A DNA stretch of 32,174 nt from an uncultured Thiodictyon sp. (lineage in GTDB: Bacteria > Pseudomonadota > Gammaproteobacteria > Chromatiales > Chromatiaceae), in NCBI GenBank assembly GCA_903837595.1, contig CAILVI010000329.1, positions 1 to 32,174 of the forward strand, given 5' to 3'. The translations under genes were made by a program, and so were the position numbers. Below the pieces are notes generated by a model. It was not told the DNA's origin. It saw only the letters and a program-made list of their open reading frames with translations, and searched no databases. This document shows positions 18,609 to 26,679 of the stretch, piece after piece. Within the stretch, counting starts at the first letter, position 1. The number at the start of each line of letters is the position of its first letter.

Positions 18609-20318
18609 ATGAATCAAATTCGCACAATAGTCGGCGGCAAAGCCCAATGGAGCATCAGGAGGTCCAGGTCATTCGCTTTATTGGCTGTTCTTTTCGTCTT
18701 CAGCTTCGCCCTGCCGGCGTTCGCCGCCGACCCTTTGCCCTCCTGGAACGAGAGCCCGGCCAAACACTCCATCATCGCTTTCGTCGAGCAGGTGACCACA
18801 CCCAGCTCGCCGGATTTCGTGCCGGTGCCGGCCCGTATCGCCGTGTTCGACAACGACGGGACCCTTTGGGGCGAGAAGCCGTTGCCCGTGCAATTGTACT
18901 TCGCGCTCGACCGGGTGAAGGCGCTGAACGCCCAGCATCCCGAGTGGAAGACCAAGGAGCCGTTCGCCGCGTTCCTCAAAGGCGATTTGAAGAACGCCGC
19001 CGCCGGCGGTGAGCACGCGCTCATGGGGCTTATCATGGCCACGCACACGGGCAACACCACGGTCGAATTCGAGCAGATCGTGACGGACTGGATCGCCACC
19101 GCGAGACACCCGCAGACCGGCAAGCGCTACACTGAAATGGTCTATCAGCCCATGCTCGAGGTGCTCGCCTACCTGCGCGGAAACGGATTCAAGACCTTCA
19201 TCATCTCCGGGGGTGGCATCGAGTTCATGCGCCCCTGGACGGAGCAGGTCTATGGCATCCCGCCTGAGCAGGTCGTTGGCAGCAGTGTGAAGACGCGGTT
19301 CGAGTTGCGGGATGGCAACCCGGTGCTCGTGCGCCTGCCGGAACTGAGTTTCAACGATGACAAGGGCGGCAAGCCCGTCGGCATCCTCCAGCACATCGGC
19401 CGGCTGCCGATCGCGGCGTTCGGCAATTCCGACGGCGATTTGCAGATGCTGCAATACACCTGCGCGGGCGGCGGTGCGCGCCTGTGTCTCTACGTTCACC
19501 ACGACGACGCCGAGCGGGAATACGCCTACGACCGCCAGGACCGGTTGGCCAAGCTGGACAAGGGGCTCGATGAGGCCGCCAGGAAGGGCTGGACGGTGGT
19601 GAGCATGAAAGACAACTGGAAGACCATCTACCCCAGGCAGTCGGAGATCACCGCGATCGACATTCTGCTGAAACCGGACGCGACCATGCTCAAGCAGGCC
19701 GCCGCCAACAATGCCCGTCTACTCGCCGTCTACCCGACGGGTTTCACCCTGGATGCGGCGCACACGCCGCACATCACCCTGCTGCAGGGCTTCGTGCGCA
19801 CGGCTGACTTGGACAAGCTGTATGCGGCCGAGGACAAGGTGTTCGCGGCCGCCGACGTCGGCGCGATGAAGCTGGAGGCATTCAAATTCTACTATGTCCC
19901 AACCGGCACGACGGGTGTTGCCGGCATCTCCGCGAAGCCAACCCCGGAGTTGCTCAAGCTGCAGGCGGATATCATCGCGGCGGCCCAGCCGTTCATGGTC
20001 GAGACGGGGCCCATCGGCGCCTTTACCGCGGCGCACGACGATTCCGCCACGGACGAGGCGATGATCGATTATGTCTCGACCTATGTGCCGGCGATGTCCG
20101 GCGAGCACTTCAATCCGCACGTCAGCACCGGCGTCGCCCCCCGGGACTACCTGGACCAGATGGTCGCCGAACCCTTTGAGGGCTTCGTCTTCTCGCCCGC
20201 CGGCGCGGCCGTTTATCAACTCGGTCCGTTCGGAACGGCCACGAAGACGCTCAAGGAGTGGGAGTTGAAACCCGTGACTCGTTCGCCGGCAGGCGCCGCA
20301 GCGGAGCCAGTCCATTGA
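18609..20318 (+). CDS. Exported fusion of HAD-type phosphatase and 2H phosphoesterase-like domain
   Basis: From the ATG at 18609 the protein has 569 residues; a GTG at 18567 overlapping the preceding stop is an alternative. A signal peptide covers about residues 1-39 (RSFALLAVLFVFSFALPAFA). The first half (about 45-345) is a HAD hydrolase: FDNDGTLWGEKP (motif I, 80-91), FIISGGG (motif II, 197-203), Lys near 252-255 (motif III) and FGNSDGDLQML (motif IV, 271-281). The second half (about 365-560) carries two H-x-[ST] motifs, H388-I-T and H504-V-S, within TPHITLLQGF and NPHVSTGVAP, the hallmark of 2H phosphoesterases related to RNA ligase-like and cyclic phosphodiesterases. Both active sites look intact, so it may act twice on a phosphorylated substrate in the periplasm. 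Substrate unknown. Confidence 0.88.
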   Translation: MNQIRTIVGGKAQWSIRRSRSFALLAVLFVFSFALPAFAADPLPSWNESPAKHSIIAFVEQVTTPSSPDFVPVPARIAVFDNDGTLWGEKPLPVQLYFALDRVKALNAQHPEWKTKEPFAAFLKGDLKNAAAGGEHALMGLIMATHTGNTTVEFEQIVTDWIATARHPQTGKRYTEMVYQPMLEVLAYLRGNGFKTFIISGGGIEFMRPWTEQVYGIPPEQVVGSSVKTRFELRDGNPVLVRLPELSFNDDKGGKPVGILQHIGRLPIAAFGNSDGDLQMLQYTCAGGGARLCLYVHHDDAEREYAYDRQDRLAKLDKGLDEAARKGWTVVSMKDNWKTIYPRQSEITAIDILLKPDATMLKQAAANNARLLAVYPTGFTLDAAHTPHITLLQGFVRTADLDKLYAAEDKVFAAADVGAMKLEAFKFYYVPTGTTGVAGISAKPTPELLKLQADIIAAAQPFMVETGPIGAFTAAHDDSATDEAMIDYVSTYVPAMSGEHFNPHVSTGVAPRDYLDQMVAEPFEGFVFSPAGAAVYQLGPFGTATKTLKEWELKPVTRSPAGAAAEPVH

Positions 20319-20730
20319 GCTGACCAACGGATCGATAGTCAACCTGTTCACCTACGAGGCAGAGCAGCTCACGGCGCGTACCCAAGCGAGCTTCGAGCGC
20401 ATGCAGACCGCGAAGGCGGTCGGCATGCCGACCGAGGGTTTCGGCTCGCTCCTCAAGGCCCAATTGGCGGGGCAGTGCCGCAGTCTGCTCGGTACGCTGC
20501 TGGAGGCCGAGGCCAAGCACCTGGAACGCTAATGCGACCTGCGGACCACGCAGGGCCGGCTGCTCGCGGCGGCACGCGCCTACTCCTGACCTTGCGCGCG
20601 ATCTGTCTGCCGGGCGGGCTGGCGATCGGGCACCTCCGCTGGGCCGAGCCCGCTGTGCGGCGCTTCGATCGCGAGCTGCGTTGGCTGACCTGGACCGCAG
20701 TGCCGACGATCTTCGTTCCGCGCCTCGCCC
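20317..20730 (+). pseudogene. Degraded fragment, probably of a MscK/MscM-type mechanosensitive channel
   Basis: No intact gene fills the 430 bases between the HAD/2H gene and pssA. One frame reads from 20317 to TAA at 20530-20532 with protein-like helix-rich content (TYEAEQLTARTQASFERMQT then LLKAQLAGQCRSLLGTLLEA) but no normal start codon near its beginning. The same frame continues after the stop with DLRTTQGRLLAAARAYS, then ends at TGA 20587-20589. A second frame then gives ICLPGGLAIGHLRWAEPAVR and RELRWLTWTAVPTIFVPRLA. These latter stretches resemble the periplasmic-to-membrane junction of large MscS-like channels (RLL.A.RAY, then RPGGLA..HFRW). I read this as a decayed internal piece. 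The family match is from memory and moderate. Confidence 0.4.
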
Positions 20731-20746
20731 TCGGTCTGAACCTGTA

Positions 20747-21511
20747 TCAACCCCCGCCGTCCGGCCGGGCGCGCCGCCGGGAGGCACGCCGGTCGCGCAG
20801 ACTCATCAGGGTCCAGACCGGACCCGAAATGGCATAGCCCAGAAAGCCCAGGAACAGGACGATGGGCGGCTGGATCAGGATCAGGGCGATCACCAGCATC
20901 ACCACCACCGCCAGCACAAAGGGTACCCGCCCCTGCAAGTCGAGCTGCTTGAAGCTGAAATAGCGGAAATTGCTGACCATGAGTAGACCGGTCCCCGCGG
21001 TGAGGGCGGCCACCAGCCACGAGACATAGGACGGGTCTATCCCCTGATCCGCCCCGATCCAGACCCCACCCGCCACGACGGCCGCCGCCGAGGGGCTGGG
21101 GAGCCCCTGGAAGAAGCGCTTGTCGGCCGAGCCGAGCTGGGTGTTGAAGCGGGCCAGGCGCAGGGCCGCCGCCGCGCAGTAGACGAAGGCGGCGAGCCAG
21201 CCGAGCTTACCGAGCCCGTGCAGGGCCCAGTGATAGGCGATCAGGGCCGGAGCGACCCCGAAGGCGACCATGTCGGAGAGGCTGTCATACTCGGCCCCAA
21301 AGGCGGTCTGGGTGTGGGTCATGCGGGCGACCCGTCCGTCGAACCCGTCGAGCAGCATGGCCGCAAAGATGGCAATCGAGGACGCCTCGAAGCGCCCCTG
21401 GGTCGCCGCCAGCACGCCGTAGAACCCCGCGAACAGGGCCGCCGTGGTAAACAGATTGGGCAGCAGATAGATGCCGCGGGGACGTTTGCGTGTAACTGGG
21501 GGTTGTTCCAT
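20747..21511 (-). CDS. pssA: CDP-diacylglycerol-serine O-phosphatidyltransferase
   Basis: This integral inner-membrane enzyme makes phosphatidylserine from CDP-diacylglycerol and serine, the precursor of phosphatidylethanolamine. I place the start at the ATG at 21511 (254 residues); the frame is open to 21610 but that extension would be encoded by a repeat element. The CDP-alcohol phosphotransferase signature is perfect: DGFDGRVAR, eight residues, G, three residues, D, three residues, D (DGFDGRVARMTHTQTAFGAE then YDSLSD). Six to eight membrane segments follow, and the serine-synthase type continues with LRLARFNTQLG and FFQGLPSPSAA. The C-terminal tail is Arg-rich. It lies downstream of parC on the same strand, 245 bases away. 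Confidence 0.92.
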   Translation of the reverse strand: MEQPPVTRKRPRGIYLLPNLFTTAALFAGFYGVLAATQGRFEASSIAIFAAMLLDGFDGRVARMTHTQTAFGAEYDSLSDMVAFGVAPALIAYHWALHGLGKLGWLAAFVYCAAAALRLARFNTQLGSADKRFFQGLPSPSAAAVVAGGVWIGADQGIDPSYVSWLVAALTAGTGLLMVSNFRYFSFKQLDLQGRVPFVLAVVVMLVIALILIQPPIVLFLGFLGYAISGPVWTLMSLRDRRASRRRARPDGGG

Positions 21512-21568
21512 TGGGCGCGACCGGACCTTGAGATATGGGGCGGGAGTATAGCCTAAACCATGTGACCT

Positions 21569-21618
21569 CTCGTGACACCGCTCCAGCGGTGTCACGCCTG
21601 TGTTGGGCACTGTGCGCC
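21569..21618 (+). repeat. Palindrome-containing intergenic repeat, copy 1
   Basis: The core CGTGACACCGCT-CC-AGCGGTGTCACG (21571-21596) is a perfect 12-base inverted repeat. It is followed by a tail ending CTGTGCGCC at 21618. About 80 percent of bases match copy 2 (24081-24131) in the same orientation. The pair brackets parC and probably represents a dispersed REP-like element. Confidence 0.6.
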
Positions 21619-21716
21619 CCGCGGCCGTCGGGCGGGATGACGCTCGAGGCCGTCGTCATACGTTGGTTGACTCGTGTCGGGTCCGGTCATTGGCGAGGCC
21701 CGCGCGGCGTGCTGTC

Positions 21717-21733
21717 GCCGACAGGGTGTCGGC
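21717..21733 (-). terminator. Short hairpin downstream of parC
   Basis: GCCGACA-GGG-TGTCGGC is a perfect 7-base stem with a 3-base loop, 23 bases beyond the parC stop on the minus strand. There is no T run. Beside it GCGCTCCAA is directly repeated at 21733-21741 and 21747-21755. Confidence 0.3.
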
Positions 21734-21756
21734 GCTCCAATGTGCGCGCTCCAACC

Positions 21757-24006
21757 TCACTCCGCGCTAAGCCCATCCACCCGCTGGAACCCCCGCGGCA
21801 GCGGCTTGCCGCGCCGCCCGCGCTCGCCCTGGTAGTGCTCCAGATCGGCGGGCTTAAGCGTAAAGGTCCGCTTGCCGGAGGTGATGACGAGGCTGCCACC
21901 CTCGCGCACCACCGCCAGCCCCACCAGCCACTCCAGGCGCTCAGCGCCGTTGGCGCCGGGGATGCTGATGATCTTGTTGCCCTTGCCGCGCGGCATCTCG
22001 GGCAGGTCAGACACCGGGAAGACCAACAGATGACCGGTATTGGTGGCGGCTGCCAGGCGCGGGTTGGGCAGGTCGGGGATAGGGATCAGCGGCAGCACCC
22101 GGGCGCCCGCGGGCAGCGTCAGCACCGCCTTGCCGCCCTTGGGCTTGGCATACAGGTCCTCCATCCGGATGATGAAGCCATAGCCCGCGTCGCTCGCAAG
22201 CAGCAACCGGGTCTGTGGCGGGTCGCCCAGCACGGCCACGAAGTTCGCCCCCTTGGGCGGGTCGAGCCGACCGGTCAGCGGCTCGCCCTGACCGCGGGCG
22301 GACGGCAATGTGTGGGCCGGGAGCGAGTAGCTGCGTCCGGTGCTGTCCAGGAACACCGCAGTCTGATTGCTGCGGAGCCGGGCGGCGGCGAGGAATTGGT
22401 CGCCGGAGCGGTAGCTCAAGGCCACCGCGTCGATCTCGTGGCCCTTGGCGGCGCGCACCCAGCCCTTCTCCGATAGGACCACGGTCACCGGCTCGCTCGG
22501 GGTCACCTCGGTCTCATCAAGCGCCGCGGCAGCGTCACGCGCCACCAGCGGGGAGCGGCGGGCATCCCCATATTTCGCCGCATCGGCGGTAATCTCTTCG
22601 CGGATCAGCTGCTTCAGACGCCCATCGTCCCCCAGGATGCCCTGGAGGTGGTCACGCTCGGCGGCCAGCGCCTCCTGCTCACCGCGGATCTTCATCTCTT
22701 CCAGGCGGGCGAGTTGGCGCAGCCGGGTGTTCAGCACATAGTCGGCCTGGATGTCGCTCAGCGCGAAATGACCCATCAGCACCGGCTTGGGCTCATCCTC
22801 GGTACGAATGATGCGGATCACCTCATCAATGTTGAGATAGGCAATCAGCAGCCCTTCCAACAGGTGCAAGCGGTCCAGCACCTTGCCCAGGCGGTGCTCC
22901 AGGCGGCGGCGCACGGTGGCGGTGCGAAAGAGCAGCCACTCCACCAGGATCTCCTTGAGATCCATGACGCGCGGCCGCCCGTTGCCGGCGACCAGGTTCA
23001 TATTGACCCGGTAGCTGCGCTCCAGATCGGTGGTGGCGAACAGATGCGACATGAGCCGCTCGATGTCGACGCGGTTGGAGCGCGGGACGATGACCAGGCG
23101 GGTCGGGAACTCGTGGTCAGACTCGTCCCGGAAGTCCTCGATCATCGGCAGTTTCTTGGCGTTGAACTGGGCAGCGATCTGCTCCATCAGCCGCTCGCCC
23201 GAGACCTGATAGGGCAACGCCGTGATGATGATCTCGCCCTGCTCCACCTCGTAGCGGGCGCGCTGGCGCAGGCTGCCGTTGCCGGTCTCGTAGATCTTCA
23301 GGATGTCCTCAGCTGGCGTGATAATCTCGCCTGCGGTGGGGAAATCGGGTCCAGGCACAAAGGCCATCAGGTCGGCGACCGACGCCTGCGGGTGGTCCAG
23401 CAGATGGATACAGGCGCGCGCCACCTCGCGCAGGTTGTGGGAGGGGATGTCGGTGGCCATGCCGACCGCGATGCCGCTGGCCCCGTTGAGCAGCAGGTTG
23501 GGCAGACGCGCGGGCAAGAGCTTGGGCTCCTCCAGGGTGCCGTCGAAGTTGGGCTGCCAATCGACCGTGCCCTGATCCAATTCGCCCAGCAGCAGCTCCG
23601 CATAGGGGGTCAGGCGCGACTCGGTGTAGCGCATCGCCGCAAAGGACTTGGGGTTGTCCGGCGAACCCCAGTTGCCCTGACCGTCGATCAGCGGGTAGCG
23701 ATAGCTGAAGGGCTGGGCCATCAGCACCATGGCCTCGTAGCAGGCGCTGTCGCCGTGGGGGTGGAACTTGCCGAGCACGTCGCCCACGGTACGGGCGGAC
23801 TTCTTGAACTTGGCGGCGGCGGAGAGCCCCAGCTCGGACATGGCGTAGAGGATGCGCCGCTGCACGGGCTTCAGCCCGTCGCCCACGTAAGGCAGGGCAC
23901 GGTCCAGGATCACGTACATGGAGTAGTCCAGGTACGCCTTCTCGGTAAAGACGGAGAGGGGCTGGCGCTCCAGGCCCTCGGCGTTGTAGGTCAGGGTGTC
24001 CGTCAT
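21757..24006 (-). CDS. parC: DNA topoisomerase IV subunit A
   Basis: ParC is the DNA-breaking subunit of topoisomerase IV, which separates linked daughter chromosomes. I start at the ATG at 24006 (749 residues, close to the E. coli length); the frame extends upstream only into low-complexity sequence. The N-terminal winged-helix/tower domain is well conserved: [16 protein letters not shown] (41-56), [14 protein letters not shown] (81-94) and the active-site Arg-Tyr in [12 protein letters not shown] (R126, Y127). The quinolone-determining positions are wild type (Ser87 and Glu91 correspond to E. coli Ser80 and Glu84). The C-terminal part has beta-pinwheel blades of ParC type. parE is not in the window. 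A repeat copy lies on each side. Confidence 0.97.
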   Translation of the reverse strand: MTDTLTYNAEGLERQPLSVFTEKAYLDYSMYVILDRALPYVGDGLKPVQRRILYAMSELGLSAAAKFKKSARTVGDVLGKFHPHGDSACYEAMVLMAQPFSYRYPLIDGQGNWGSPDNPKSFAAMRYTESRLTPYAELLLGELDQGTVDWQPNFDGTLEEPKLLPARLPNLLLNGASGIAVGMATDIPSHNLREVARACIHLLDHPQASVADLMAFVPGPDFPTAGEIITPAEDILKIYETGNGSLRQRARYEVEQGEIIITALPYQVSGERLMEQIAAQFNAKKLPMIEDFRDESDHEFPTRLVIVPRSNRVDIERLMSHLFATTDLERSYRVNMNLVAGNGRPRVMDLKEILVEWLLFRTATVRRRLEHRLGKVLDRLHLLEGLLIAYLNIDEVIRIIRTEDEPKPVLMGHFALSDIQADYVLNTRLRQLARLEEMKIRGEQEALAAERDHLQGILGDDGRLKQLIREEITADAAKYGDARRSPLVARDAAAALDETEVTPSEPVTVVLSEKGWVRAAKGHEIDAVALSYRSGDQFLAAARLRSNQTAVFLDSTGRSYSLPAHTLPSARGQGEPLTGRLDPPKGANFVAVLGDPPQTRLLLASDAGYGFIIRMEDLYAKPKGGKAVLTLPAGARVLPLIPIPDLPNPRLAAATNTGHLLVFPVSDLPEMPRGKGNKIISIPGANGAERLEWLVGLAVVREGGSLVITSGKRTFTLKPADLEHYQGERGRRGKPLPRGFQRVDGLSAE

Positions 24007-24080
24007 GGTCGGTCCAGTCCGCGGGAAGTCAGCCGCGCATGATGCGGCAAGCGGCGGCGGGGGCCAAGGGGGGCGGCGTT

Positions 24081-24131
24081 CTCGTGGCCACCGCTGCCGC
24101 GGTGGCACGCGTGTGTCAGGCGCTGTGCGCC
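24081..24131 (+). repeat. Palindrome-containing intergenic repeat, copy 2
   Basis: The core CGTGGCCACCGC-TGCC-GCGGTGGCACG is an inverted repeat with one extra base in the left arm, followed by the same tail as copy 1 ending CTGTGCGCC. It sits between the divergent parC and the ParE-type antitoxin gene. Confidence 0.6.
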
Positions 24132-24235
24132 GCGGGCGCCGACGTGACGCCGACGGGCACTATGCGGCAAAATGGCGACTAGCGCGCCCCCCGACGGGGA
24201 CCGTCAGCGCCCTCCCCCGCGCCACCGGAGAACCG

Positions 24236-24454
24236 ATGATGATTGAACTTCCGCTCGCATCCCTGGCCCTGGAAGAAAAGCTCCAACTCATGGAATCGCT
24301 GTGGGACGATCTGTGCCGCCAGGATAACGGCATCGAATCCCCCTCCTGGCACGAAGACCTCCTGGCGCAGAGAGAATCCGCCATCACGCAAGGCACCGAA
24401 CAATTCACGGACTGGGAGACCGCCAAGCGGACGATCCGCAACCAGCTACCGTGA
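24236..24454 (+). CDS. Antitoxin of ParE-type addiction module (PF09720-like)
   Basis: A 72-residue acidic protein beginning MMIELPLASLALEEKLQLME, the typical opening of the short 'addiction module component' antitoxins (TIGR02574/PF09720). SLWDDL and PSWHEDLLAQRESAI are the other family-conserved blocks. It neutralises the adjacent ParE/RelE-fold toxin and normally autoregulates the operon. Two ATGs, at 24236 and 24239, follow GGAG by 5 or 8 bases. The stop codon overlaps the GTG start of the toxin by 4 bases, so toxin synthesis is translationally coupled to the antitoxin. Confidence 0.88.
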   Translation: MMIELPLASLALEEKLQLMESLWDDLCRQDNGIESPSWHEDLLAQRESAITQGTEQFTDWETAKRTIRNQLP

Positions 24455-24744
24455 AAGTCCGAATTCTGTCCGCGGCGAGCCGTGATCTGCTGCAAGGGCA
24501 CGCCTTCTATGAGAGGCAGAGAAGAGGACTCGGCGATTACTTTCTCGATTCACTGTTCTCCGATATCGATTCTCTTGCCATCACTGCCGGCGTCCATACG
24601 ATATCTTTCGGCGCATATCGCCGCCTGTTGTCCAAGCGCTTCCCCTTCGCGGTCTACTACCGTGTTGAAGAGGGCGACGCCATGGTCTACGCGGTGCTGG
24701 ATTGCCGCAGAAGGCCGGCGTGGATTCGCCGGCGACTCGGGTGA
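24451..24744 (+). CDS. ParE/RelE-superfamily toxin
   Basis: A 97-residue basic protein with the RelE/ParE fold pattern: KVRILSAASRDLLQGHAFYE (strand and helix), YFLDSLFSDIDSL (helix), then FPFAVYYRVEEGDAMVYAVL and DCRRRPAWIRRRL (the C-terminal strands and basic end). Members of this pairing with PF09720 antitoxins are called ParE, which poisons gyrase, or RelE-like, which cuts mRNA at ribosomes; the exact target cannot be told. It uses a GTG start within GTGA, overlapping the antitoxin stop. Length and key basic residues look intact, so the pair appears functional. Confidence 0.88.
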   Translation: MKVRILSAASRDLLQGHAFYERQRRGLGDYFLDSLFSDIDSLAITAGVHTISFGAYRRLLSKRFPFAVYYRVEEGDAMVYAVLDCRRRPAWIRRRLG

Positions 24745-24797
24745 TCGCTTGAGTGCCCAAATCGGCTACCCGGTATCATTGAAGCGGAGATTGCGGC

Positions 24798-25028
24798 ATG
24801 GATAACCCGCAGTTTGAAGACTTGCTGGAGAGCGTACGCGACATGGGTCGCCATATGCGCGGCGCGGTAGTCCCCGAAGCACGGGGGCGCGAACTTCGGG
24901 AGCCTGACGTCGCCGCGATCCGCGAACGCACCGGCCTGAATTGGCTTCGATACGCGACTCGACCAATCACGTCATCAAGCCCGGCATATCTCCTTTCCAC
25001 GCCTGATTCAACGGAGGACAACGGATGA
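24798..25028 (+). pseudogene. Truncated NadS/HigA-like HTH antitoxin
   Basis: The 76-codon frame begins with family-like sequence (MDNPQFEDLLESVRDMGRHM, then REPDVAAIRERTGL, residues 1-47) as in NadS-type helix-turn-helix antitoxins, in which the DNA-binding helices (S.S.FA..IGVSV.TL.NWE) follow directly. Here the similarity stops at about 24938 and the rest (NWLRYATRPIT and a Ser/Pro-rich tail) looks unrelated. The DNA-binding domain is therefore lost and the frame runs into the promoter region of the next gene. No cognate toxin is adjacent; the ParE toxin upstream belongs to the other antitoxin. It is probably a remnant of a second toxin-antitoxin locus. Confidence 0.6.
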
Positions 25029-26179
25029 CGACGCGAGTGAAGGCCATCACGCTGCTCGGATTGGCGCTGGGCCTCGGCGCCTGCAATGAAGACCACCCGT
25101 TCGCGAACGGAACGCCGGTCGGCGAGCGCTGCGGCAGCGGGCCGGTCGAGGACTTTGCCGGGCGGGCCGCGTGCGGGAAGGGGGACACGATTGAGACCTT
25201 GAAGCCGGCGGACTATTGCGATTTCGATTACCCAGTGGTTTCAATGTCGGGCGGGGCTTTGGGCTTTTCCGGAAGCGTCGCAAGTTGTGTCTATGTCGGG
25301 GAGTTACGGAAGTCGCGAGAGATCGGGGCCGAAGACGCGCGCCCCCTGGTCAGCGATTCGGCGCGGGCGAAGGCGGACGCTGAGGGCAAGGCGGCGGTAG
25401 CGGCTCGGGCGAGGACGGAGGCAGAGGCCAAGGCAAGGGCGGAGGCAGCGGCCCAGGCCGAGGCGGCGCGACCACAGGCAATAGACAGCATCGCGACCAC
25501 CATGGTTGAGGTCCCGGCCGGCAGTTTCCAGATGGGGTGCAGCGCCGGTGACAGCCAATGCGACAGCCAGGAGAAACCGGCGCACCAAGTCACCATCGGT
25601 CCTTTTCGCATAGGAAAGTACGAGGTGACCCAGGCCCAATGGGAGGTCGTGATGGGCGAGAACCCGTCGCACTTCAAGGGTCCGCCGGACCGCCCGGTGG
25701 AGAACGTCTCCTGGAACGACGTGCAATAATTCCTCAAGCGCCTAAACAGCATATGGACCGGTAAGCCCTACCGACTGCCGACCGAGGCGGAATGGGAATA
25801 TGCCACCCGCGCCGGAACCACCACGCCCTATTGGTGGGGCAAAGAGATCGGCAGGGGTAACGCGAACTGTGACCGGTGCGGCAGTCAATGGGGCAACGAA
25901 GAAACAACCCCGGTTGGCTCATTCAAGCCTAACGCCTTCGGGCTCTACGATACGGCGGGGAATGTCTTGGAGTGGGTGCAGGATTGCTGGCACGGCGGCT
26001 ACATAGGTGCCCCGGCCGACGGTTCTGAATGGCAAGACAATTGTAAACCGGACGGTCGCATATTCCGCGGCGGCTCCTGGTTCAACTACGCATTAAACGC
26101 GCGTGGGTCGCACCGCTACGCGACGGCCGCCGACTTCCGCCACGGGTCCGTCGGCCTGCGCCTAGCCCAGGACCTTTGA
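25025..26179 (+). pseudogene. SUMF1-domain lipoprotein interrupted by an in-frame TAA
   Basis: The ATG at 25025 follows GGAGGA with 6-base spacing. Residues 1-20 form a lipoprotein signal (LLGLALGLGAC, lipid on Cys20). Residues 117-152 are an Ala/Glu/Arg-rich coiled-coil-like linker. A SUMF1/FGE-sulfatase domain starts at about 156 (TTMVEVPAGSFQMGC, then KYEVTQAQWEVVMGENPSHF, ENVSWNDVQ). There the codon TAA (25727-25729) interrupts the gene, yet the same frame continues with FLKRLNSIWTGKPYRLPTEA, GLYDTAGNVLEWVQDCW and RGGSWFNYALNARGSHRYAT to a stop at 26177-26179. The whole would be 384 codons. The C-terminal region lacks the paired Cys of true formylglycine-generating enzymes, so even intact it would not activate sulfatases. 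Confidence 0.85.
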
Positions 26180-26448
26180 CCTGTTGACTCTATGACGCAG
26201 ACCCTTCTTCACCCCTACTCGCAGGTCCCACGATACCGAGTTGGGCATTCACCCCATCCCCACTGGCTCGCCGCCCCCACGGTCAGGCGCGCGTCGCGAG
26301 CCAGCGTCACCAAGCGCAGAGACGGTGACAATGGTCCATCATTCCGGCAGGACGCAGGGATCCAGCCGGTCCCGGTCGCCGGTCTAGCTGCTCACCGGCT
26401 GCGCTCCGAAAAGGCATATAACCCACTCATCCAAAATGGTAAACCGCA

Positions 26449-26679
26449 ATGCTTGAAGTCACTGTCGGCGAGTTGCGTCGGCACTTGCCCGAGTACTTGG
26501 GGCGAGCCGAGTCCGGGGATGAGTTCCTCGTCACGCGTCGCGGGCGGGTCGTCGCGCGGCTGACCGCCGCGCCGGACGCGCGGGCGGCGGCGAAGGAACG
26601 TCTGGCGGCCTTGCGCACCCGCGCCCGGGTCGGTGATGTTGTGACATCCATCGACGCGACTTGGAACGCGGCCGAATGA
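26449..26679 (+). CDS. Phd/YefM-type antitoxin
   Basis: A 76-residue protein with the Phd/YefM fold signature: MLEVTVGELRRHLPEYLGRA followed by ESGDEFLVTRRGRVVARLTA. The N-terminal half binds the operator as a dimer and the C-terminal half (AAAKERLAALRTRARV, ending in ATWNAAE) wraps the toxin. Its stop overlaps the VapC ATG in the sequence ATGA, so the pair is translationally coupled. No strong ribosome-binding site is visible before the ATG at 26449. The 270 bases upstream contain no gene I can support; AT-rich GCATATAAC near 26413 may be part of a promoter. Confidence 0.9.
   Translation: MLEVTVGELRRHLPEYLGRAESGDEFLVTRRGRVVARLTAAPDARAAAKERLAALRTRARVGDVVTSIDATWNAAE

Noticed and set aside
22648-24042. 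A 464-codon open frame on the + strand opposite parC
   Set aside because: Antisense shadow of the well-conserved parC codons; low-complexity Val/Gly/His/Gln content with no motif.
26060-26179. Possible variable region of a diversity-generating retroelement at the end of the SUMF1 gene
   Set aside because: The SUMF1 C-terminus is the usual place for such regions, but no reverse transcriptase and no second near-identical copy (template repeat) is visible in the window, and the AAC-rich codon pattern is absent.
25025-26179. SUMF1 gene as the activator of the arylsulfatase at 12889
   Set aside because: The domain lacks the catalytic Cys pair, is exported as a lipoprotein, lies about 11 kb away and is broken by a stop.
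26180-26448. Gene or remnant between the SUMF1 and Phd genes
   Set aside because: Frames here are short and of shadow-like composition; no motif or ribosome-binding site supports them.
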